Source: Dyella_D sp052115385
Lineage (GTDB): Bacteria > Pseudomonadota > Gammaproteobacteria > Xanthomonadales > Rhodanobacteraceae
Assembly: GCF_052115385.1 (NCBI RefSeq)
Contig: NZ_JBFRGP010000004.1
Coordinates: 186,001-250,000 of the forward strand
Reading direction: 5' to 3'
Length of the DNA: 64,000 nt
In this document: positions 8,600 through 17,712 of the stretch, in pieces
How positions within the stretch are numbered: the first letter of the stretch is position 1
Layout of the letters: the number at the start of each line of letters is the position of its first letter
Position numbers and translations under genes: made by a program
Notes under the pieces: generated by a model
What the model was told of the DNA's origin: nothing
Seen by the model: only the letters and a program-made list of their open reading frames with translations
The model's database searches: none

Positions 8600-10363
8600 T
8601 TACGGTGCTTTCGCCTCCGCATACGGCGACTTGCCGCCGTCGGCGATAAAGCGATCCACTTGTTGTTGCAGTACGGGCAGCGGCACCGAGCCCAGCGACA
8701 GCACGGTGTCGTGGAAGGCGCGCAGGTCGAAGCGTTCGCCCAGGGCCTTTTCGGCCTTGGCGCGCGCCTCGACGATCGCCATCTCGCCCAGGTAGTACGA
8801 CAGCGCCTGGGCCGGCCAGGCGATATAGCGATCCACCTCGGTCTCGATCTCGTGTTCGCTCAGCGCAGTGTTGTCGCGCATGAAGGCCTGCGCCTGTTCG
8901 CGCGTCCAGCCCAGGTGATGGATGCCGGTGTCCACCACCAGGCGGCAGGCGCGCCACATCTGGTAGCTGAGATAACCGAAGCGGTCGTACGGCGTGTCGT
9001 ACATGCCCATCTCCACGCCCAGCCGTTCGGAGTACAGCGCCCAGCCTTCGCCATAGGCGGAGATATAGGTGTAGCGGCGGAACTCCGGCAGCCCTTCGTG
9101 CTCGGCGGCGAGCGGCATCTGCAAGGCATGGCCGGGCGCCGATTCGTGCAGGGTCAGCGCGGTCAGCGAATACAGCGGGCGCGACGGCAGGTCATAAGTG
9201 TTGACCAGATAGATGCCGGGGCCGCCGCGGCCGCCGGTGTAGAACGGCGCCAGATCCGGCGGCACCGGCTCGATGGCGAAGCGCTGGCGCGGCAGGCGGC
9301 CGATGTACTGAGCGAGCTTGCCGTCCACGCGCTTGGCGATCCATGCGGCATCCTTGAGCAGTTCGTCGGCGCTCTTCGGATAGAACTTCGGGTCGGTGCG
9401 CAGATAGTGCAGGAACTCAGCGAAGCTGCCCTTGAAACCGGTCTCGCCGATGGTGTGTTCCATCTCGGTGCGGATGCGCGCCACTTCATGCTGGCCGGTT
9501 GCATGGATCTGTTCCGGGCTGAGTTCCAGCGTGGTGAACTCGCGGATCTGCGCCTGGTAGAACGCCTTGCCGTCCGGCATCGCCTCCGCCGCCAGCGTGG
9601 TGCGGGCCTGCTTCATGTAAGTGTTGCGCATGAAGCCGAGCAGCTTGGCGTAGGCAGGGATGACCTGCTGTTCGATCTCCGCACGCGCCTGCGCGCGCAA
9701 CTGCGCCTGCGTGGTGGCCGGGATGCTGTCCGGCATCTTGCGCAATGGCGTGTAGAACAGGTTGTCGTCGCCCTTGGCGTTCGCCACGTCGGCGATGGAC
9801 TGGTCGCGTCCGGCCAGGGTCACCCGCGGCACGCTGAAGCCGCGTGCCAGGCCGGCGCGCATATTGGCGATCTGTTCGTCGAAGTAGCGCGGGATATCGC
9901 GGAGCTGGCCCAGGTAGCGGCGATAGTCGTCCGCGCTGCGCATCGACTTGCGTGCGGTGAAGCCGAGGTTGGTCCAGAACGCGGTGTCGCTGTTGAACGG
10001 CATTTCCCAGGTGTGCAGGCGCTGGTCGGCCAGCAGCGTCTCGACCTGGTTGCGGTAGACCGCGTAGTTCACCGGGCCGTCGCCGCGCAGATCCTTCGGC
10101 TCGATCGCGTCGAGTTGCTTCAGCACGTCCGCCCAGTAACGCTCGCGCTGCGCCTGCGTGGCCGGATCGACCCTGGGCAGATGATCGGCGGCCTTGCCCT
10201 CGCCATCTTCATCGTCGCCGCCGGCGAACTGCGCCTGGCGCCATTGCCATTCCTGCGTGTAGATGGCGCGGAAGCGCTGGTCGGCGCCGTCGGCCGCGTG
10301 AGCGAGCAGAGGAGCGATGGCGAGGCAGATGGCGCAGGTAAGCGTAGCGATCGGTCGATGCAT
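8600..10363 (-). CDS. DUF885-family secreted metallopeptidase-like protein
   Basis: A 587-residue protein with a signal peptide ('CLAIAPLLAHA'). The DUF885 domain fills the rest. It holds the 'HESAPGHALQ' motif, a downstream 'EGWALYSERLG' and 'PAQALSYYLGEMAI', all conserved in this peptidase-like family and consistent with a zinc site (two His and one Glu). It should act in the periplasm. It lies 19 bases after the M24 peptidase gene in the same operon, which suggests a role in breaking down peptides that feed hydroxyproline catabolism. The substrate is unknown. Confidence 0.88.
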   Translation of the reverse strand: MHRPIATLTCAICLAIAPLLAHAADGADQRFRAIYTQEWQWRQAQFAGGDDEDGEGKAADHLPRVDPATQAQRERYWADVLKQLDAIEPKDLRGDGPVNYAVYRNQVETLLADQRLHTWEMPFNSDTAFWTNLGFTARKSMRSADDYRRYLGQLRDIPRYFDEQIANMRAGLARGFSVPRVTLAGRDQSIADVANAKGDDNLFYTPLRKMPDSIPATTQAQLRAQARAEIEQQVIPAYAKLLGFMRNTYMKQARTTLAAEAMPDGKAFYQAQIREFTTLELSPEQIHATGQHEVARIRTEMEHTIGETGFKGSFAEFLHYLRTDPKFYPKSADELLKDAAWIAKRVDGKLAQYIGRLPRQRFAIEPVPPDLAPFYTGGRGGPGIYLVNTYDLPSRPLYSLTALTLHESAPGHALQMPLAAEHEGLPEFRRYTYISAYGEGWALYSERLGVEMGMYDTPYDRFGYLSYQMWRACRLVVDTGIHHLGWTREQAQAFMRDNTALSEHEIETEVDRYIAWPAQALSYYLGEMAIVEARAKAEKALGERFDLRAFHDTVLSLGSVPLPVLQQQVDRFIADGGKSPYAEAKAP

Positions 10364-10382
10364 CGGCTGCTCTCCGGGGGCG

Positions 10383-11588
10383 TCAGGCGAAGGGCTGGTC
10401 GATGGCCGGCGACGGTGGGGTGAACCAGGCCGCGCCGTCCTCGGTGACGTAGAAGTGGTCCTCCAGGCGTATGCCGAACTGCTCCGGGACCACGATCATC
10501 GGTTCGTCGCTGCAGCACATGCCCGGCCGCAGCGCAGTGCGCGAACCGCGCACCAGGTAAGGCATCTCGTGGATGGCCATGCCGCAGCCGTGGCCGGTGC
10601 GGTGCGGTACGCCGGGCAGGCGGTAGTCGGGGCCCAGCCCCGCGCGTTCGATCACGGCGCGGGCGGCGTCGTCGACGGATTCGCAGCTCACGCCCGGGCG
10701 CACGGCGTCGAACGCGGCCTGCTGCGCGGCCTGCTCGAGTTCCCAGATGCGCGCCTGCTCGGCGCCTGGCGTGCCGAAGATGTAGGTGCGCGTGATGTCG
10801 GAGTGGTAACCCTGCACCGTGCAACCGGTGTCGATCAGCACGAGCTGGTCGCGCTCCAGGTATTGCTCGCCGGGGATGCCGTGCGGATAAGCGGTGGCAT
10901 GGCCGAACTGCACGATGCAGAAGGTGGACCCGTTGTCCGCGCCCATCGCACGGTGCGCTTCATCGATAAAGCGCACCAGCTCGGTGCGCGAGATGCCTTC
11001 GCGCATCAGGCGGGCAGCCAGGCGATGCACGTCCAGCGTCATCGCGGTGGCCTGCTTCATCAGCGCCAGTTCGGCGGACGACTTGCACATGCGGCAGCCG
11101 TCGATGATGGCGGTGGCATCCGCGATGGGCTTGCCGCCGAGCACGCCGCGCAGGCGTTCGGCGACCGCGAACGGCGCCGCCGGGTCGAGCGCGAGGCTGC
11201 CCGCGCCGCGTTCGGCGAGGGCAGCGGCGACGAGTTGCTGCGGGTCTTCGTGTTCCTCCCACAAACGCACGTCGGCAGGAATGCGCAGCACCGCGGCGAG
11301 CGAGCCGGCCTCGAAGCCGGGGCAGATCAGGATGGGATCGCCCTGCGCGGTGAGCAGCATGCCCAGCAGCCGCTCGCTGGCACCCCAGGCCACGCCGGTG
11401 AAATAGCGTAGCGAGGTGCCGGCGGTGACGAGCAGCGCATCGAGCCGCTGCGCGCGCAGCAGCGCGCGGGCGTGTTCGAGGCGGTGCTCGTATTCATCCG
11501 CGCCGATCGCGGGTGCCACTGCTTGCCACGGCCGCAGGCGCGCACGCGCCTGGGCGAGGTCGAGACCGCCGATCTGCATCGAACTCAT
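10383..11588 (-). CDS. M24-family Xaa-Pro-type peptidase
   Basis: A 401-residue cytoplasmic peptidase with a creatinase-like N-terminal domain and a C-terminal pita-bread M24 domain. Metal ligands are visible: Asp in 'LIDTGCTVQGYHSD' (two), His in 'HRTGHGCGMAIHE', Glu in 'SDEPMI' and Glu in 'GIRLED'. Family members cleave Xaa-Pro bonds. The start is set by a 4-base overlap (ATGA) with the stop of the aldehyde dehydrogenase gene, so the two are translationally coupled. This ties a prolyl or hydroxyprolyl dipeptidase to hydroxyproline catabolism. The usual 'TIEPGIY' is altered to 'CSDEPMIVV'. Confidence 0.9.
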   Translation of the reverse strand: MSSMQIGGLDLAQARARLRPWQAVAPAIGADEYEHRLEHARALLRAQRLDALLVTAGTSLRYFTGVAWGASERLLGMLLTAQGDPILICPGFEAGSLAAVLRIPADVRLWEEHEDPQQLVAAALAERGAGSLALDPAAPFAVAERLRGVLGGKPIADATAIIDGCRMCKSSAELALMKQATAMTLDVHRLAARLMREGISRTELVRFIDEAHRAMGADNGSTFCIVQFGHATAYPHGIPGEQYLERDQLVLIDTGCTVQGYHSDITRTYIFGTPGAEQARIWELEQAAQQAAFDAVRPGVSCESVDDAARAVIERAGLGPDYRLPGVPHRTGHGCGMAIHEMPYLVRGSRTALRPGMCCSDEPMIVVPEQFGIRLEDHFYVTEDGAAWFTPPSPAIDQPFA

Positions 11589-13171
11589 GCGCCTGGCGTT
11601 CCCAGGTCGTCGACGCACCAGCAGCCGTCGATCTGCCGCTCCACCCCACCGGGGTTATGGTCGCGCAGCTCCGGCGGCAGCAGGTGTTCGGGCAGGTTGT
11701 CGTAGCAGTGCAGGGCGGCGAAGCGGCGGATCGCCGCCGGCATGCCTACTGCGGTGAAGCCCGGATGGCCGGTGCTGGGGTAGGGGCCGCCGTGGTTCAT
11801 CGCCGGGCTGACCGCCACCCCGGTGGGCATGCGGTTGCCGATCAGGCGGCCGACGCGCGGGCGCAGTGCGCGCGCGACGTCGACCGATGCCGCCTCGTCG
11901 GCGCCGCTCGTATACAGCGTGCCGGTGAGATTGCCTTCGAACGCGGCCGCCACCTGCGCCATCTGCGCCACGTCGCTGGTGCGCACCAGCAGGCTGACCG
12001 GGCCGAACGCTTCGGTCTGCAGGGCTTTCGGTTCGCGCAGGAACGATGCGGCGTCCACTTCCAGCAGGCTCGGCGCGTAGCGATAACCGGGCGAGCCGGC
12101 TGCGCCGCCCGCCAGCAGTTGCGCACCGGCCGCACGCAGCGTGGCGACGCCGTTCTGCAGATGTTCCAGCACGCCGCGCGAGAACAGCACGCTCGGCGCC
12201 GCGGCGGCGAAGTGCGTCTTGGCGGCTTCGACGAAGGCGTCGCCCGTCTCGCTGCGCGGCACGATCACCACGCCCGGATTGGTGCAGAACTGGCCGCTGC
12301 CCATGGTGCAGGAGCTGAAGAACTCCTGCGCCAGCGCCGCGCCGCGTTCGGCCAGCGCACCCGGCAGCAGGAACACCGGGTTGACGCTGGACAGTTCCAC
12401 ATACGCCGGCACGCCCGCCGCATCGGCGGCGGCCTTCAGCGCCAGCCCGCCGGCGCGGCTGCCGGTGAAGCCGATCGCGCCCAGGCGCGGATCGCCCGCC
12501 AGCGTGGCGCCGATCGCATGGTCGAAGTGATAAAGCATCTGCACCGACGCGGCCGGCAAGCCAGCCTGGCGCAGCGCCGCGAATGCCGCGCGTGCCAGGC
12601 GTTCGCTGGTGGCGGGGTGCGAAGGATGCGCCTTGGCGATCACCGGATTGCGCGCGGCGATGGCGGAGGCGAAATCGCTGCCGGCGATCGCGTTGAAGGC
12701 GAACGGGAAATTATTCGGGCCGAACACCAGCACTGGCTTGCCCAGCGGCGCCAGGTGCGAACGCAGGTTGGCGGCGGTGTCGATCACCGGCTGGGTCCAC
12801 GCATAGCTGCGCACGGCGTTCGCGGCCAGACGCAGCTGATGGGTGGTGCGCGGCAATTCCACCGCGGCGAGGCGCGGGTGCTTGGGCAAGGCGGTTTCGG
12901 CGTGGGCGATGTCGACCAGTGCCTCGGCGTCGGCTTCGATCGCATCCGCATACGCTTCGAGAAAGGCGGCGATGCGTTCCGGCGGTGCGGCGGCGAGTTC
13001 GGCGGCGGCGCCGGCTGCGGCGGCGAGCGCGGCTTCGACATCCGCTGCGCCGCAGACCGGGAAGGCCGGGCCGATCGCTACGCCTGTGCTCGGGTCTTCG
13101 GCGCGGAACTGGCCGGCCGGCGCGTTTGCCGCGCGCCAGTCGCCGTCGATCAGGACGGGTTGGATGTCCAT
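11585..13171 (-). CDS. Alpha-ketoglutaric semialdehyde (2,5-dioxovalerate) dehydrogenase
   Basis: A 528-residue aldehyde dehydrogenase. The nucleophile C296 is in 'GSGQFCTNPG', the general base E259 in 'YVELSS', and K180 of the NAD(P) site in 'PVIAKAHP'. The sequence is of the ketoglutaric semialdehyde dehydrogenase branch, which oxidises 2,5-dioxopentanoate to 2-oxoglutarate. This is the last step of hydroxyproline (and of some sugar-acid) degradation. It starts one base after the stop of the deaminase gene that makes its substrate, which supports the assignment. Confidence 0.93.
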   Translation of the reverse strand: MDIQPVLIDGDWRAANAPAGQFRAEDPSTGVAIGPAFPVCGAADVEAALAAAAGAAAELAAAPPERIAAFLEAYADAIEADAEALVDIAHAETALPKHPRLAAVELPRTTHQLRLAANAVRSYAWTQPVIDTAANLRSHLAPLGKPVLVFGPNNFPFAFNAIAGSDFASAIAARNPVIAKAHPSHPATSERLARAAFAALRQAGLPAASVQMLYHFDHAIGATLAGDPRLGAIGFTGSRAGGLALKAAADAAGVPAYVELSSVNPVFLLPGALAERGAALAQEFFSSCTMGSGQFCTNPGVVIVPRSETGDAFVEAAKTHFAAAAPSVLFSRGVLEHLQNGVATLRAAGAQLLAGGAAGSPGYRYAPSLLEVDAASFLREPKALQTEAFGPVSLLVRTSDVAQMAQVAAAFEGNLTGTLYTSGADEAASVDVARALRPRVGRLIGNRMPTGVAVSPAMNHGGPYPSTGHPGFTAVGMPAAIRRFAALHCYDNLPEHLLPPELRDHNPGGVERQIDGCWCVDDLGTPGA

Positions 13172-13172
13172 G

Positions 13173-14078
13173 TCAGAGCTTCGGCGCGTGGGCGATGGCG
13201 TGATCGATCACACGCAGCGCGGCTTCGCGTTCCGCGCCGACGACCGCCAGTCGCGGCGCGCGCACCTGCTCGGAGCCCAAGCCGACCTTGGCCTGCACCA
13301 GCTTGATCAGCTGCACGAAGGTCGGCACCGTATCCAGCCGCAGCAGCGGCAGGAACCAGCGGTACAGTTCCAGCGCCGCGTCGGCGCCGCCGTCGCGGGC
13401 CAGCTCGAACAGCTTCACCGACTCCTTCGGGTAGGCATTGACCAGGCCGGCGATCCAGCCGCGCGCGCCCATCGCCACGCCTTCGACGATGGCGTCGTCC
13501 ATGCCGACCAGCAGCTCCACCCGGTCGCCCAGCAGGGCGCGGATGCCGGCGAAGCGGCGCACGTCGCCGGAGGACTCCTTCACCGCCTGCACATTCGGGT
13601 AGGCATGCGCCAGTTCGGCGATCTGCTCCGGGGTGAAATCCGTCTTGTAGGCGACGGGGTTGTTGTAAAGCATGCAGGGCAGGTCGGTGGCCGTGATCAC
13701 TGCACGCAGATGCGCGCCCATTTCGCGCCAGTCGGTGGAATACACGTACGGCGGCAGCACCATCAGGCCGGAGCAGCCCAGCGTCTTCGCTTCCCTGGCC
13801 AGGCGCACGGCCTCGTCGGTGGACAGCGCGGCGATGCCCGGGATGACCGGTGCGCGGCCGTTCAGCGCCTGCACCAGGGTGCGGATGATGGCGACCTTTT
13901 CCTCGAAAGACAGCGTGGCCGCTTCGCCGAGCGAGCCGAGCGGCACGATGCCGGTGCAGCCGGCGTCGATCAGCTGGTTGGCGTGCCTGGCGAGAAAGGC
14001 GTGGTCGACCTGGCCGTCGGCGGTGAAGGGCGTGGTGATGGCGGGAATCACGCCGCGCCAGATGGATGCATTGCTCAT
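13173..14078 (-). CDS. Delta1-pyrroline-4-hydroxy-2-carboxylate deaminase (DHDPS family)
   Basis: A 301-residue class I-aldolase-fold protein of the dihydrodipicolinate synthase superfamily. The Schiff-base lysine K167 is in 'VQAVKESSGD' and the catalytic Tyr138 in 'MLYNNP'. In hydroxyproline clusters this family converts the pyrroline-hydroxycarboxylate to alpha-ketoglutaric semialdehyde with release of ammonia. The genes on both sides encode the enzymes before and after this step, so this role is much more likely than lysine biosynthesis. It overlaps the upstream FAD gene by 4 bases. Confidence 0.92.
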   Translation of the reverse strand: MSNASIWRGVIPAITTPFTADGQVDHAFLARHANQLIDAGCTGIVPLGSLGEAATLSFEEKVAIIRTLVQALNGRAPVIPGIAALSTDEAVRLAREAKTLGCSGLMVLPPYVYSTDWREMGAHLRAVITATDLPCMLYNNPVAYKTDFTPEQIAELAHAYPNVQAVKESSGDVRRFAGIRALLGDRVELLVGMDDAIVEGVAMGARGWIAGLVNAYPKESVKLFELARDGGADAALELYRWFLPLLRLDTVPTFVQLIKLVQAKVGLGSEQVRAPRLAVVGAEREAALRVIDHAIAHAPKL

Positions 14079-15364
14079 GTCGGTGACCTCGATACGTCGT
14101 CGGAAGGGGAAAGAGCGAGCCCCGCCAGGGTGGCGAGGCGTGCGGGAAACAAGGGCGGGCGGCCGGCGCTGCGCGGAAAGCGGCCCAGCTCGGCCAGCGC
14201 GGTGCCGCAGATGCGGCCCTGGCAGGCGCCCATGCCGCAGCGCGTGGCGAGCTTGGCTTCGCGCGCATCGGCGTAACCGTCGAGCGCGCCGAGCGGGACG
14301 TCCTCGCAGCGGCAGATCAGGGTTTGCGGCGTAGCCAGCGCACGCACGCGCTGGCCCGGCGCGAAGTGCATTGCCAGCAGCGCGCCGAAGCGGCGGGCGC
14401 GTTCACGCTCAGGCAGCAGGGCGCGCGCTTCGGCGGCGTTGCCGACCGCCATATGGCCGGCGATGGCGCCCTCGATGCGCGCTACGGCCAGGCCGCCGAT
14501 GCCACAGGCTTCGCCTGCGGCGAAGATGGCGGGCACACTGGTGCGCAGCAGTTCGTCCACCTGCACCTGCGGATGGGTCGCTGTGTGGTCGAGCGCGCAG
14601 CCGAGCAGTTGCGCGAGTTCGACATTCGGCACCAGGCCGTAGCCGACGGCGAGCAGATCGCAATCGACGACATGGGTGCCGTGCGCGTCCTCGATCTCCA
14701 CCGTGCGCACGGCCTCTTCGCCATGCGCGTGGCGCACCACCGAACCGAGGCGATACGGCACGCCGAGCAGCCTGGCGCGCAGCGACAGCGCCTGCGCGGC
14801 GCGCGTGGGCCAGTGCAGCAGCTGCCGTGCGAACGCGTGCACGCTGTCGGCGGAAGCCTGTTCGTGGATGCCGACCAGCCTGGCGCCATGCGCGCGCAAG
14901 GTGGCCGCGGCGGCGAGCAGCAGCGGACCGCTGCCGGCGACGACCACGCGTTTGCCGGCGACCGGCCAGCCTTGCTTGGTCAAGGCCTGCAGACCGCCGG
15001 CGCCGGTGACGCCGGGCAGCGTCCAGCCGGGGAAGGGCAGCAGCAGTTCGCGTGCGCCGGTGGCAAGGATCAGCGCGCCGTACGCAAGCAGGGCCGAACC
15101 TTGCGGGGTCTCCACCCGCAGGGCGCCGTCTTCGCTGGCGACGACGCTGCGCTGAGCCAGCAGGGTGACCTGGCGCAGCGTTTCAAAAGCTGCGCGCGCG
15201 GCACGCGGTGCGGGCTTGCGCACATCGTGGCGCCACACCTGGCCGCCCACGCGCGGCTGCGCATCGAGCAGGCCTACGCGCGCGCCGTGTGCGGCAGCGG
15301 TATGCGCCGCGGCGAGACCGGCGGGGCCGGCGCCGACCACCAGCACGTCGTAGCGCTCAGTCAT
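14075..15364 (-). CDS. D-hydroxyproline dehydrogenase, FAD/NAD-binding subunit with BFD-like domain
   Basis: A 429-residue flavoprotein with an N-terminal 'VVGAGPAGLAAA' dinucleotide motif, a second Rossmann motif 'VVVAGSGPLLLAAA', and a C-terminal four-cysteine segment (C-R-C then 'CGMGACQGRIC') that is a BFD-like [2Fe-2S] site. This layout is the alpha subunit of the multi-subunit D-hydroxyproline or cyanide-synthase-type dehydrogenases (HcnB/SoxA-like). It probably passes electrons from the D-amino-acid oxidase-like subunit to the respiratory chain. It overlaps the small iron-sulfur gene by 8 bases. Confidence 0.92.
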   Translation of the reverse strand: MTERYDVLVVGAGPAGLAAAHTAAAHGARVGLLDAQPRVGGQVWRHDVRKPAPRAARAAFETLRQVTLLAQRSVVASEDGALRVETPQGSALLAYGALILATGARELLLPFPGWTLPGVTGAGGLQALTKQGWPVAGKRVVVAGSGPLLLAAAATLRAHGARLVGIHEQASADSVHAFARQLLHWPTRAAQALSLRARLLGVPYRLGSVVRHAHGEEAVRTVEIEDAHGTHVVDCDLLAVGYGLVPNVELAQLLGCALDHTATHPQVQVDELLRTSVPAIFAAGEACGIGGLAVARIEGAIAGHMAVGNAAEARALLPERERARRFGALLAMHFAPGQRVRALATPQTLICRCEDVPLGALDGYADAREAKLATRCGMGACQGRICGTALAELGRFPRSAGRPPLFPARLATLAGLALSPSDDVSRSPT

Positions 15365-15602
15365 GGCTGTCCACCTGCATGCCGTCGCGCGCCGGTGTCA
15401 TGCACGCGCGCTGGTGCGCGACGCCGTCGATGCGGACGCGGCATTCGAAGCACACGCCCATGCCGCACAGCGGCGCGCGCGCTTCGCTGCTTACCGAGGT
15501 GCGGAAATGCAGTGTCCAATGCGCCACCGCGGCGGCGACGCTGGCGCCGGCCGGTACGTCGACCGGCTGGCCATTCACTTGCAGGCGCACGGTGGCGCTC
15601 AT
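15357..15602 (-). CDS. D-hydroxyproline dehydrogenase, small [2Fe-2S] subunit
   Basis: An 81-residue ferredoxin-like protein with cysteines in 'LCGMGVCFEC' and a fourth in 'RACMTP', the pattern of the HcnA/SoxX-type plant-ferredoxin fold. It should move electrons between the two flavoprotein subunits encoded either side. Its start at 15602 overlaps the stop of the oxidase-like subunit (ATGA), and its end overlaps the larger FAD subunit gene. A much longer frame extends upstream but is antisense-like noise over the neighbouring gene. Confidence 0.9.
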   Translation of the reverse strand: MSATVRLQVNGQPVDVPAGASVAAAVAHWTLHFRTSVSSEARAPLCGMGVCFECRVRIDGVAHQRACMTPARDGMQVDSHD

Positions 15603-16705
15603 GCCGCCAACCTCGACGGTGCGTAGGGCGCGGGATCGATCGCCGGCTCGCGTTGCTGGATCAGGTCCAGCAGCAGGCGCGCGCTGCCCAGGGCGGTGGT
15701 GACGCCAAGGCCTTCGTGGCCGGCGGCAACCCATTGATCGGTGCTGCCGGGCACCGCGCCGAGATAAGGACGTCCATCCGGCGTGGTCGGGCGAAAGCCG
15801 GTCCACGCGCGCAGCGCCTGCAGTTCGCGCAGCGCGGGGACGAAGGCGAAGCAGCGTTCGAGCATCCGCCGCAGCATGGCGGGCGAGACCGCCGCATCGG
15901 TGGCGCTGAATTCGCGCGAGGAGCCGAGCAGGATCTGCCCGGTCGGACGCGGCTGCACATTGAAAGCCACACTGCTGTCGGCGTCACCGTGCGCGCTGTC
16001 GGCATAGCCCAGTTCCAGCAACTGGTGCCGCAGCAGGCCGGGATAGCGGTCGGTGATCACCAGATGTCCCTTGCGCGCGCGCATCGGCAACTGCGGCAGC
16101 AGTGCCGGCACGGCGCAACCGGTGGCGACCAGCACCGGACCGCTGAGCGAGGAGCCATCGTCCAGTTGCGCGCCGCCGCGGCGCAGCGCCTGCACGCGGC
16201 GTCCTGCATACAGCACCGCGCCGCGCGCTTGCGCGCGATGAACCAGATGGCGCGCCATCCGCGGCGGATACACCACCGCTTCGCGCGGCACCAGCATGCC
16301 GCCGCTCATGCCGGGGGCGAGCTCGGGTTCCAGTTCGTACAGTTGCCTGGCGTCAAGTAACTGCACTTCCACGCCGGCGGCCTCCAGGCGCGCGGCGCGG
16401 GTGGTGGCGGAGGCGAGATCGCGTTCTTCGCGCGCCACCCACAAGGTGCCGCAGCGGCTGAATTCGGCTTCCGGCAGGTCGGCGAAGGCTTCCCACTGCC
16501 GCAGCGAATAGCGCGCCAGCGCCAGTTCGGCGGGATCGTCGTCCATCGCCACCAGGTGGCCCATCGCCGCGGCGGTGGCGCCGCCGCCGATCGGGCCGGG
16601 TTCGACGATCGCCACGCGCAGGCCGTCGCCGCTGGCCGCATCCGCGCAGGCCGCGCCGACGATGCCCGCGCCGATCACGATCAGGTCGTAGCCGGCTACG
16701 CTCAT
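15599..16705 (-). CDS. D-hydroxyproline dehydrogenase, DAAO-like FAD subunit
   Basis: A 368-residue member of the glycine/D-amino-acid oxidase (DadA-like) family with an N-terminal FAD motif 'VIGAGIVGAACA' and the C-terminal 'GFRPTTPDGRPYLG' and 'GHEGLGVTTA' segments. It is expected to oxidise cis-4-hydroxy-D-proline to the pyrroline. The start is fixed by an ATGA overlap with the stop of the epimerase gene, whose product is its substrate. Together with the two following genes it makes a three-part dehydrogenase. Confidence 0.93.
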   Translation of the reverse strand: MSVAGYDLIVIGAGIVGAACADAASGDGLRVAIVEPGPIGGGATAAAMGHLVAMDDDPAELALARYSLRQWEAFADLPEAEFSRCGTLWVAREERDLASATTRAARLEAAGVEVQLLDARQLYELEPELAPGMSGGMLVPREAVVYPPRMARHLVHRAQARGAVLYAGRRVQALRRGGAQLDDGSSLSGPVLVATGCAVPALLPQLPMRARKGHLVITDRYPGLLRHQLLELGYADSAHGDADSSVAFNVQPRPTGQILLGSSREFSATDAAVSPAMLRRMLERCFAFVPALRELQALRAWTGFRPTTPDGRPYLGAVPGSTDQWVAAGHEGLGVTTALGSARLLLDLIQQREPAIDPAPYAPSRLAA

Positions 16706-17643
16706 TCCGCGCCGCTGCCCCAGGTGAACGCGTCGGCTTCGTCGAACAGCAGGGTGGAACTGGCCACCACGAAGGCGCTGCCGGTGATGCGCGGCTTTAC
16801 GCCGCGCGCGCCCGGTGTGTAGCTGGCTTCGAATTCGCTGCCGTGGCCGAGGATGCTTTCCTGCCGCCACACTTCGCCGGGGGCGAGCTTGCCGTCCGCC
16901 GCCAGGCAGGCCAGCTTGGCGCTGGTGCCGGTGCCGCAGGGCGAGCGGTCGTAGGCCAGGCCCGGGCACAGCACGAAGTTGCGGCCGGCCTGGCCATCGA
17001 GGTCGGCATTGATCTCGATATGGTCGATCTCGCCGCCTTCGGCGCCGGTGATGCCCTGCGCTTCGAGCACGCGGCGGATCGCTTCGGTGTAGGCGGTCAG
17101 TTCGCGCTGGTGCTGGATCTCCAGCGGCAGAGGCGTGTCCTTGGTGATGAAGAACCAGTTGCCGCCCCAGGCGATGTCGCCGGTGACGTCGCCGTAGCCG
17201 GGCACGCTCACGCGCATGTCCTTGGCATGGCGATAGCTCTCGACGTTGTCGATCGACACGCGCCCGTCCGCATGCAGTTCCGCCCCCACCGTGCCGACCG
17301 GCGTTTCGATGCGATGCAGGCCGGGGCCGATGCGCCCCAGGTGCTGCAAGGTGCGCACCACGCCGATGGTGCCGTGGCCGCACATGCCTAGATAACCGAC
17401 GTTGTTGAAGAAGATCACGCCGGCGCAGGCATCGGCACTTTGCGGCGGCAGCAGCAGCGCGCCGACCACGGTGGCCGAGCCGCGCGGCTCGCAGGCGATG
17501 CCGGCGCGCCAGCGGTCGAAGTCGCGGCGGAAGCGTTCGCGCTGCTCCATCAGGGTGCCGGCGCCCAGGTCCGGAAAGCCGGCGATGACGGTGCGGGTGG
17601 GTTCGCCGCCGGTGTGCGAGTCGATCACGTCGATGGTATGCAT
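16702..17643 (-). CDS. 4-hydroxyproline 2-epimerase
   Basis: A 313-residue proline racemase-superfamily enzyme. Both catalytic cysteines are present, C88 in 'YLGMCGHGTIG' and C236 in 'SPCGTGTSA'. Two cysteines mark racemases and epimerases; the dehydratase branch has Thr or Ser at one site. It converts trans-4-hydroxy-L-proline to cis-4-hydroxy-D-proline, the first step of the pathway. I start it at the ATG of 'MHTIDVIDSHTGG'; an ATG three codons upstream (17652) is possible. It is the first gene of the nine-gene operon and faces the AraC-type regulator. Confidence 0.93.
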   Translation of the reverse strand: MHTIDVIDSHTGGEPTRTVIAGFPDLGAGTLMEQRERFRRDFDRWRAGIACEPRGSATVVGALLLPPQSADACAGVIFFNNVGYLGMCGHGTIGVVRTLQHLGRIGPGLHRIETPVGTVGAELHADGRVSIDNVESYRHAKDMRVSVPGYGDVTGDIAWGGNWFFITKDTPLPLEIQHQRELTAYTEAIRRVLEAQGITGAEGGEIDHIEINADLDGQAGRNFVLCPGLAYDRSPCGTGTSAKLACLAADGKLAPGEVWRQESILGHGSEFEASYTPGARGVKPRITGSAFVVASSTLLFDEADAFTWGSGAE

Positions 17644-17712
17644 ACCGCACATGCTCGCCGCCGGGGCGGCCGAGCGTCTAGCAACGCTTGGCATCGCTGC
17701 GTGCGGAAATCA

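Noticed and set aside
7440..8957. A 505-codon minus-strand frame over the permease and part of the DUF885 gene
   Set aside because: It is in another frame of two good genes; composition is random-looking and the neighbours explain the DNA.
13150..14268. A 372-codon minus-strand frame overlapping the deaminase gene
   Set aside because: Out of frame with the Schiff-base lysine protein and free of any domain.
15599..17650. A long frame that would fuse the DAAO-like protein to 300 upstream residues
   Set aside because: The extension overlaps the epimerase gene in another frame and is Arg/His-rich noise; the ATGA overlap at 16702-16705 sets the start.
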